Assembly: GCA_905221605.1 (NCBI GenBank) | Contig: CAJNDS010000132.1 | Coordinates: forward strand, 83,501 to 147,500 | Reading direction: 5' to 3' | DNA from: Symbiodinium natans | Lineage: Eukaryota > Sar > Dinophyceae > Suessiales > Symbiodiniaceae | DNA length: 64,000 bases | In this document: in pieces, positions 56,867 to 64,000 of the stretch | Position numbering within the stretch: position 1 is the stretch's first letter | How the letters are laid out: each line of letters begins with the position of its first letter | The notes under the pieces: generated by a model | Told to the model about the DNA's origin: nothing | Database searches by the model: none | Seen by the model: only the letters and a program-made list of their open reading frames with translations | Program-made: the position numbers and the translations under genes

Positions 56867-56922
56867 GCCACAGCCGAGCCGTGGCAGCCCGACGCTGGAG
56901 GCCGCGGAGTGCCTCGCAAGTA
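56867..56922 (+). CDS. exon-like module in reverse tract arrangement
   Basis: Acceptor GCGGTGTCTGCAG|, frame CSPQPSRGSPTLEAAECLA, donor GCAA|GTATCC. Here the TTTAGGG tract is on the left and the CCCTAAA tract on the right, the minority arrangement. Confidence 0.3.
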
Positions 56923-56999
56923 TCCCCTAAACCTTTTAAACCCTAAACCCTAAACCCTAAACCCTAAACCCTAAGTAACCCAAAGGTTCCTAAGTACCT

Positions 57000-57680
57000 A
57001 TATGGGGGACACTGACCCAAACCCTGCTTTCTACTATGTAGGTACTAAGGACGCTTTGGGTAATATACCCGCCTCAAGTCGCTATAACCCTCATTGTAGG
57101 CAACCCCCCTCCCAATACCACCACTCTCGGAAGCGTTTAGAAATACTACGTAAAGTTTAGGTTTCTTGCGATCCCCTGCCTGCAGACGTGCATGAAGTGC
57201 AAGTTCGGTGAAAGCTTCTCGCGTGACCTGGGTGTCCGGCAACGGGTGCATATCGCACTACGCTATATGGTCAGTTCGAAAAAAAAGGGGCTACCGTCGA
57301 TAAGAGATGAGGACCCCAAAAGGTACCATACTTTAAAGAACGTAATTACCATATATAGGCTTGACAACCTCCTGCACACCCAACGCAAAGGCAAAAACAA
57401 AAGCCTCCCAACGTATTGAAAGAAGACTTGGCGAAATGCCCTTCCCGAAGCGGGCCCCAACGGCCCCAACACCCTCTAACATTCAAAGGACTCGTGGGGT
57501 TCTCAAATTCTCTGGGAACCTGCAAGGTGGGGCCCTAAACCCTAAACCCCTTTTACCCCCCGCCCCCCCCCAATTTTTAAGCCCTGTAAGCCCTAAGGGC
57601 GCCTTTATAGTCAGAAGACTTCTTCTGCGTCGGGCGAAAGACTTAGGTAAGATGCGGACATCTTCTCCCCCCGCCCCCTA
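57000..57680. other. unique sequence, possible but unsupported frames
   Basis: Short open frames exist on both strands (57045-57251 minus, 57192-57419 plus) but overlap and show no recognised motif or clear splice context. Confidence 0.3.
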
Positions 57681-58640
57681 TATAGGGTTTAGGGTTTAGG
57701 GTTTAACGGTTTAGGGCTTAGGGTTTAGGGTAATGTGCTGCAGCCTTCGAAGGAGCTAAAGGTTTCAATCGGGCTTAAAATTCAAGGCTTAATTGAGGCC
57801 CCCCCCCCAAGCCTAAATCCTATAGCCCTTGTTTCTCACACCGTAGCCTGAAAGACGTACCCATCTTAACCCGTCGTCGTCATCCCCAATACCGCCAGAG
57901 TCATGAATAAGCTTTCTACCCAGCATCCTGAAAAACCTAAACAATCCGAAGCCCCATGGCTAACACTTCCCCCCTAACCCCCCCCCCCCCCCCAAAAAAA
58001 AAAAAAAAGAGAAAGAATAACAAAAACAAACTACACAACTCGAAGACCTCCATATTCCATGTTAAATGGGCCCCGACATGACGCCCTAAGCCCGAAACCC
58101 TAAACCCTGAACCTTCAACCCTGACCCCTACACCCTACACCCTACACCCTACACCCTAAACCCTAAACCCTACACCCTAGACCCTAAACCCTAAACCCTA
58201 AACCCTAAACCCTAAACCTCCTAAGCCCCTAAGCAAGAATCCACCACGAGAGTCGGACCCGGCTCTGGGTGCGTAAGAGGGATGACCGCAACAAGGCTGC
58301 AGCCGCCTGGTGGCTCTTTTGGGTTTGATTGTTTAATGTTCTTAAAGGGGTTTAGGGTTTAGGGTTTAGGGTTTAGGGTTTAGGGTTTAGGGTTTAGGGA
58401 TGTTGCTGTCTGTTCTGGGTTTAGTGCTTAGGTTTTTGGGGTTCAGGGTTGAGATTTTGCGGCCGCTGATAGGGCTTCGGGACACAGCATCCAGCATGAG
58501 GCCCTACACCCTACACCCTAAACCAGGCACCCAAATCTTAAACCCCTGGCAGCCCCTGAGGCCTAAACCTTACGCTTTTCCAGCCCCGCGAAAACCTGGA
58601 GACAAACATCTAGGCGCCCTGAGGACCTCAAAACACCATT

Positions 58641-58803
58641 CTACTATTTGCTGAAGAACCCCCCCTCCCCCAAAGAACACCAGAAATATTCTGTCTTACA
58701 AGGGTAGTACATTCTTCCTTCGAAGGGCAATACATTCTTCCTCATAGGGGTAATACAGGGATTATCATCTCATATCTTTTAGGGCTCCTTATGCAAATAG
58801 TAG
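58641..58803. mobile_element. M4 MITE
   Basis: Ends CTACTATTTGCTGAAGAACC and TATGCAAATAGTAG; a CCCTAAA tract begins directly at its right end. Confidence 0.6.
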
Positions 58804-58890
58804 CCCTAAACCCTAAACCCTAAACCCTAAACCCTAAACCCTAAACCCTAAACCCTAAACCCTCAACCCTAAACCCTAAACCCTAAACCT
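58803..58890. repeat. CCCTAAA tract
   Basis: About 12 units, abutting the right end of an M4 MITE; left frame of the 58882-58972 module. Confidence 0.9.
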
Positions 58891-58972
58891 TTTACACCCT
58901 CGGCCCTAGACCCCGCCGTACCTGCAGCCGCTGGCCGAGGCTCTGCTCTTCCACCTTGCGGGTTTAAAGCGT
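58882..58972. CDS. exon-like module, strand ambiguous
   Basis: Plus strand: acceptor CACCCTCGGCCCTAG|, frame TPPYLQPLAEALLFHLA, donor CGG|GTTTAAAG. Minus strand: a 33-bp microexon at 58922-58954 (VEEQSLGQRLQ) with acceptor CGCAAG| and donor CAG|GTACGG. Tracts frame the module in the usual C-then-G order. Confidence 0.35.
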
Positions 58973-59145
58973 CAGGGCTTAGGGTTGGGGTTTAGGGTTT
59001 AATTAGGGTTGAGGGTTAGGGTTTAGGGTTAGGGTTTAGGGTTAGGGTTTAGGGTTGAGGGTTTAGGGTTTAAATAGGGTTTGCGGTTTAGGGTTTAGGG
59101 TTCAGGGTTTAGGGCTAAGGACAGAAAGGCCAGGGTTTAGGGTCA

Positions 59146-59258
59146 TACTTGAAGGTCCATTGGTGGTTATATACTTTAAACAAGTAGGAGCACAAAGTAC
59201 CTCAAGTGAGGGCTTCGTGCTCGTAATTCACTTTGAAGTACCTATGAACCTCCAAGTA
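59146..59258. mobile_element. M2 MITE
   Basis: Ends TACTTGAAGGTCCATTG and CCTATGAACCTCCAAGTA; about 113 bp with a diverged interior. Confidence 0.55.
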
Positions 59259-59499
59259 GGTTTTAGGGTTCAGGTGTGGGCCTCGCGGTGCCTAGGGTCT
59301 AAGGTTGGGGGTTTAGGGCGGTTTAGGGTTCAGGGAATACGGTCTAGGGTTGAGGATCTAAGGTTTAGGTTTACACGCCTTTCGGCACTAAAATGGTTTG
59401 GGTGGTGGAGCAAAAACGGCGTGCCTGCGCACACAGCTCTGCCTCCTGCTCGGCCGTCTGTGCGTCCAGCTCCTCCGAAGCCAAAGTTTACTAGTCTTC

Positions 59500-60710
59500 G
59501 GCTTTAGAGGATTTAGAGGGTTTGGGTGGAGTATCAGTGGGATACTTTAGAGCGCCCGAAGCTACACGTCTAAACTCAAGTCCTGGCTACAAGCGTTGAT
59601 AAATTCTCTGACACATTATGTAGTTATTTACGTAAAGGGTCTTATAATGTCTTATATATGGAATCGAAAACTAGCCCCTGTTTAACACACTATTATTCTA
59701 CTCACATCTCCCGGGCCAAGCCGAAGCGCAAAGCCCGAACAGTGGTCCTGGGACCACTGCTTCGCTTCGGCGAAGTTCACGCCTCGGATACCAGGAGCTT
59801 CGGGACTTATATAGGTAGGGTTAAGGGTTAAGGGTTGAGGGTTAAGGGTTAAGGGTTAATTAAGGGTTAAGGGCTAAGGGTTCAGGGTTTAGTGTTTAGG
59901 GTGTGGGGGGTTGTTGGGGGTAGGACTTTAGGGCTCATAGTGAGCAACACCCCCTCCCCCCCCCCCCACAAATGACAAAAACGCATCGTTTTGGGCCCTA
60001 AACCCGAAACTCCAAACCTACACGGCCGGATGCAGCAACGGCCTCCAACTGTAGGCGAGTTTGGGGCTTTGGGCTCGGCTGCCACTAGTCGTTCATGGTT
60101 CCTGCGCCAAGCACCCTAAGCCATGTTGGGATAATAAACCAGAGTTTACGGTTCAGGGTATAGGGTATAGGCATAGGGTTTAGTTGGGTTTACGGAACTC
60201 ACTTAACCCCAAGGTGGCAAAGAGACTGCAGGCACCGGGGTAGCTGAGAATGCGGCATGGCATGAGCTGGTGACCATAAGCGCTCAACCTTTCCAGTCGC
60301 CGCCTCCACCGAAGCTGCGTGAAAGATCTTCTGAACGCTTCCATGAGCATTTCCCTAAAACAGGGGAAAAGCCTGAAGTACCCTAAAACGCAATAGAAGC
60401 GTTCTACTCGAAAACCTCAAAAGGCAACACTTTCTTGGGCAACCACAATGTCTGCAGCTTATGGTTTGCAGAGTTGGGTTTGGGGTCGAGCAGAGGTCAG
60501 CACGCAAAGCCATCGTGTGCAGCAGACTCACGGCCAGAGACGTTTCGGGTCAAGGTTTAATGCTGAAGCGTCGGGAGAACTCAACCCTAAACCCTACACC
60601 CTAAACCCTAAACCCTAAACACTAACCCTAAACCAACCCCACAAGGGCCTCAAGGTCCTATACCCCGAAGCAGCAAACCCTCAGCTGCCCTCAAAAACGC
60701 AACAAGCTGG
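59500..60710. other. unique sequence with one TTAAGGG-type tract
   Basis: A degenerate TTAAGGG tract lies at 59818-59905 and a C run at 59952; otherwise no recognised feature. Confidence 0.35.
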
Positions 60711-60712
60711 CT

Positions 60713-60894
60713 GGTTCTTAGTAGGGCATGAGGGAATGAGGGCCCTGAATATATATATATATATATATATATATTTATTTATTTATTTATGTATTTTTAT
60801 TTATTTATTTATATTTGATTTATTTGTTTATATATATATATACCGTTTAAGGTATTATGTAGGGCCCTCAGTCCCTCATTCCCTACTAAGAACC
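60713..60894. mobile_element. MITE-like element, family M6, AT-rich loop
   Basis: Ends GGTTCTTAGTAGGGCATGAG and its near complement at 60875-60894; GGGCCCT arms enclose TATA and TTTA repeats. Confidence 0.65.
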
Positions 60895-61540
60895 TGAACC
60901 CTCAACCCTAAACCCTAAACCCTCAACCAGAGGGACAAGCTGTCACTGCGGCACCCGATTTCGACGGCCCAGGTCTCCATGCTCTCAGAGACCGTGCGCA
61001 GCACCAGCTCCTCCACAACGACCCTAAGCACTTGGGTGTTAAGGCTTTGCCCCAAACCCTAAACCCTAAACCCTAAACCGGCGGGAGGGTTGTTTTTCCC
61101 CCCTAAACCCTAAACCCTAAACCCTAAACCCTAAATCCTAAATCCTAAACAGTTTTAGGGTACTTAGGGTTAAGGGTTTATACACCCATACAAGAGGGCT
61201 GTGGTGGAAGAGCTGCTCTGTTGAGCTTTCGAAGCTGTAACCTTCTGGTACCTTGATGCGCCCCCGCAATGTCCACCTGGTAAATGGCAGGGCTTTAAGG
61301 ATTGGTTTTGATGAATATCATGGCAAACACACATGTGTACACAAATATATGTATACTGTATATGTATAGAAATTTGTACCGGTGGCCCACTCGCTTCTGA
61401 ACAGGACTCTAGTCCTCCTTGCCGTCGCCCGCAATGGAGATGCGCAGTGTCTTGCCATCCGGCTGCAAACGAAGATCCTGGCTTCGTGATATGTAGATGG
61501 ACATGAGTGTAGGATTTGGTTTTAAGGTGTCGGAACCCTA

Positions 61541-61670
61541 AACCCTATAAACCCTATGAACCCTGTAAACCCTATAAACCCTATAAACCCTATAAACCCT
61601 ATAAACCCTATAAACCCTATAAACCCTATAAACCCTATAAACCCTATAAACCCTATAAACCCTATAAAGC
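61541..61670. repeat. nonamer tract (CCCTATAAA)n
   Basis: About 14 units of a 9-bp variant. Because 9 is a multiple of 3, it gives spurious open frames of Asn-Pro-Ile or Gly-Phe-Ile repeats. Confidence 0.9.
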
Positions 61671-61980
61671 CTAAACCCGAAACCCTCAACAAATCGGGTC
61701 CTTTGTGCAAGGCTCTGCTGCAAGAAACCCAGCAGTCGAAGGGACCGCGACAGTTTGCTGCTTCCATTCTAAGCCCTCAAACCGGAGCTCGACTCCCGTA
61801 AACCTCTACTTATACTGAGTCGTGCAATAAAACCCTAAACCCTAAACCCTAACCCTAACCCATAAACCCTTTGAGAATGATTTATGAGCAGGTTCGCTTG
61901 TGAGGAAAGAAGGGAAACTACAAATACCCGAAAGCACAGCCCAGTAGAAGAAGAGCTCTTCGGGCCCGGTATGGAGCTCG

Positions 61981-62159
61981 TCTAGACCCAAGAGTAACCT
62001 GTAACCTTGGAAGAAAAAAAACGGGTACCCTTCTTGGTTTCAAGGGGCTTCGAAGGGAACCTAAAGGGGCTTATAAGGGAACCTAAAGGGGCTTATAAGG
62101 GAACCTAAACCCTCACAAAAAGAAAAAGTGCCTACTCTGGGTCCTTGTAAACGTCTAGG
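61981..62159. mobile_element. M5 element with internal tandem repeat
   Basis: Ends TCTAGACCCAAGAGTAACC and CTACTCTGGGTCC..GTCTAG. The middle has about three copies of GGGGCTTATAAGGGAACCTA. Confidence 0.5.
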
Positions 62160-62355
62160 TAGAAGTAGAAGGCCCGTAGGTATTAATTTGGCAAAGTGGG
62201 AGTCAGATTGCGCACCTAGCGTGGCGATCAGTCACCGCCCTCGAACTCAAGTCAAATGAACGCAGCAAGCCATAACCCGACAATGCAGAGGCCCAAATCT
62301 CTCAATTCTGATTCTTCCAGGTATGACCCTAGACCCTGAACCCTAAACCCTAAAC

Positions 62356-62472
62356 CATCTCTACACACATCCCCCCAGCCTGAATGGCTGCCAACAGGAG
62401 GCACCGCCGCACGGCGAAGTCCACACGCGAGGCGAAAAAGGCCAGGAAGTTGTGAGACAGCAGGCACCACTC
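62356..62472 (-). CDS. 39-codon exon, hydrophobic
   Basis: Minus strand: acceptor GTTCCTATTTCAG|G with a good pyrimidine run, frame EWCLLSHNFLAFFASRVDF then AVRRCLLLAAIQAGGMCVEM, donor ATG|GTTTAGGG, phase 0 to 0. About 80% of third positions are G/C, better than the open plus-strand frame. The hydrophobic stretch could be membrane-associated. Not recognised. Confidence 0.5.
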
Positions 62473-62879
62473 CTGAAATAGGAACACCCCTCCCTGCAGT
62501 GCCAGAAGCTCTAGTCGCCTACGACTTGTACCAGCCAGGCCAACCCCCACATCATCAGAGCGCCGTCAACCCTAAACCCTAAACCCTTAACCCTAAACCC
62601 CATACCCAAAACCGTAATCCCGAAACCCTTAACCAAAAACCATAACTTTCAGCCCGGTGGCCCTCTCCCAAGCGCTCAGGGGGTGGGAGCTCCTCGACAG
62701 GGGCAGGACTTTAGGGATTTTAGGGTTTAGGGTTTTTTCTGACAGGGCCAAGGTTCTAGGGGGGGAAATGTTAGCTTACGGGGTTAGGGACCCTCCTCTG
62801 GACGCCCTCTCGGCCTTCTGGCGTCACTATGCGACGGTACCGAAACAACGACCAACGACCCGGAGTTTCGACCAGCCAT

Positions 62880-63650
62880 GCGCGAAGTTCAGGATCATCT
62901 CTTGACTGGATGAAGGAAGGATGAGCAATTGATAGGCAATAGGTTTATGGCTCAGGTCGAAGTTAACAGTCTAAGTCCAAGGTCAGGCGACTCAGCAAAA
63001 TATCTAGTTCGCCAAAAAGCGGGCAACCCATCGCGCAAAACACAGAGATACAAACTGAAACCGAACATCGCCAACCCCTGGACCGATTAAGCCCGAAACC
63101 CCTACATCCAAGGCCTGAAGCCTAAACCCTGAACCAACAAACCCCAGGGGTCTGATTTCATGCCTACTCCCTGTTCTAGCGTGTTCAGGCTCTCGGGGTT
63201 TAGAGGCATCAGGTTGGAGGATTGTGTTTATGCCCTAGAAGCCCATGTTAAACAAAGCAAAAAATCACACCCGAGAAACTTAGGGAACCTGACACCTGAT
63301 GTTCCTTACACCGGGGAACCCTCGACTAGCAAACCCTGCTTAGAAGCCTTCAGAAACAAAGATAAGGTTTTCGGGGAGACATTTTTGTATCATTTTGGAA
63401 TGATATTTGTAATTATTCCGGCCCCATACTAACTGCAATGCATCTGTTGCTCTGTTGCCGGTACCTGTTGCTATGGTTCGTAAGCTTGTTCTGGTTCGGA
63501 AGTTTGCCATCACCATCAGTCATTCTGTACTGTACCTTCCCCCACCTGAGAGTACTACAAACCCTATATAAATATCCGAAAGGAACATGCTAACGGCCAG
63601 CATCAGGTCTCACACAGGATTCCGAAGCCCCAAGCCTCCTGAAATGCCTA
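62880..63650. other. unique sequence, no gene recognised
   Basis: Intron-like. The plus frame 63160-63432 is open but has no GC3 bias and no motif. Confidence 0.35.
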
Positions 63651-63659
63651 AACTTGCTA

Positions 63660-63748
63660 AACCTGAAACCCTGAAACCGAAACCCTAAACCCTAAACCCG
63701 AAACCCGAAACCCGAAACCCTAAACCCTAAACCCTAAACCCTAAACAA
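63660..63748. repeat. CCCTAAA/CCCGAAA tract
   Basis: Left frame of the 63752 module; the right frame is 63858-63920. Confidence 0.85.
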
Positions 63749-63751
63749 AAC

Positions 63752-63846
63752 CCTTGTAGAGCCTCGAGCTGGAACCCCGGAAGCACCCGGGCCGGCCTCA
63801 ACGCCTGCACCCGTGAGACTTTCCGCAGGAGCTCCCCGGAGAAGTC
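63752..63846 (-). CDS. 31-codon exon-like module
   Basis: Minus strand: acceptor GGGTTGCCAG|G, frame DFSGELLRKVSRVQALRPAR then VLPGFQLEALQ, donor G|GTTTTG just before the telomeric tract. About 80% GC3. Not recognised. Confidence 0.45.
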
Positions 63847-64000
63847 CTGGCAACCCATAGGGTTTAGGGCTTAGGGCTTAGGGTTTAGGGTTTCGGGTTT
63901 CGGGTGCAGGGTTGAGGGTCCCAAGACTGAACTGGTCTCAGGACCGTCTTATCTAGAATACTCATGTACGGTTGTTGTGACCCCTTAAACCCTAAAGCCT

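Noticed and set aside
57045-57419. Overlapping frames on both strands as a gene
   Set aside because: No homology recognised, mutually overlapping, and no clear splice or start context.
61522-61801. Frames with Gly-Phe-Ile, Val-Tyr-Arg or Asn-Pro-Ile repeats
   Set aside because: Produced by the 9-bp telomere-like variant, which is open in several frames on both strands.

Overview
This is nuclear DNA of a eukaryote. The most likely source is a dinoflagellate or a close alveolate relative. That placement is an inference from three things: telomere-type TTTAGGG/CCCTAAA tracts scattered through the whole window on both strands, a GC-rich BTB-BACK-discoidin gene of a type I associate with dinoflagellates, and very short GC-rich exon-like segments in a sea of intron-like repeats. 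No bacterial operons, rRNA genes or complete tRNA genes were seen. Most long open frames are read-through of simple repeats and are not genes.

Layout. From 1 to about 30 kb, and again from 39 to 64 kb, the DNA repeats one plan: a C-strand tract (CCCTAAA)n, then a unique GC-rich module of about 60-130 bp, then a G-strand tract (TTTAGGG)n. More than 25 modules have this inward-to-outward orientation, the same polarity as the two ends of a linear chromosome; the opposite order is much rarer. Many modules look like single small exons: an AG acceptor after a pyrimidine run, an open GC3-rich frame, then a GT or GC donor that often lies in the first telomeric repeat (G|GTTTAGGG). Introns would then begin with TTTAGGG repeats and end with CCCTAAAC repeats. 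The modules are so short and GC-rich that many are open on both strands, so strand is often uncertain.

The only gene recognised by homology is on the minus strand at 46.7-48.1 kb: BTB, BACK and an F5/8C (discoidin)-like domain, as in BTBD9-type proteins. It is cut by two telomeric tracts, carries an in-frame TGA and has two likely homopolymer frameshifts, so it is probably a pseudogene or is affected by assembly error.

Between modules lie palindromic, MITE-like elements of at least eight families, two tRNA-derived SINE-like copies, AT-rich and pyrimidine microsatellites, and homopolymer runs. Telomeric tracts sit inside two of the MITE copies and inside one satellite unit, so at least some tracts were inserted into existing DNA.

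The centre (30.5-39.1 kb) is satellite DNA. It has a palindromic AT-rich array with a 309-310 bp period (30.57-33.12 kb), a CATCCCC-rich pyrimidine tract (33.36-33.70 kb), a 5-kb array with a roughly 230-bp unit, higher-order duplication and a terminal inversion (33.71-38.77 kb), and a (CTA)n microsatellite (38.82-39.1 kb).
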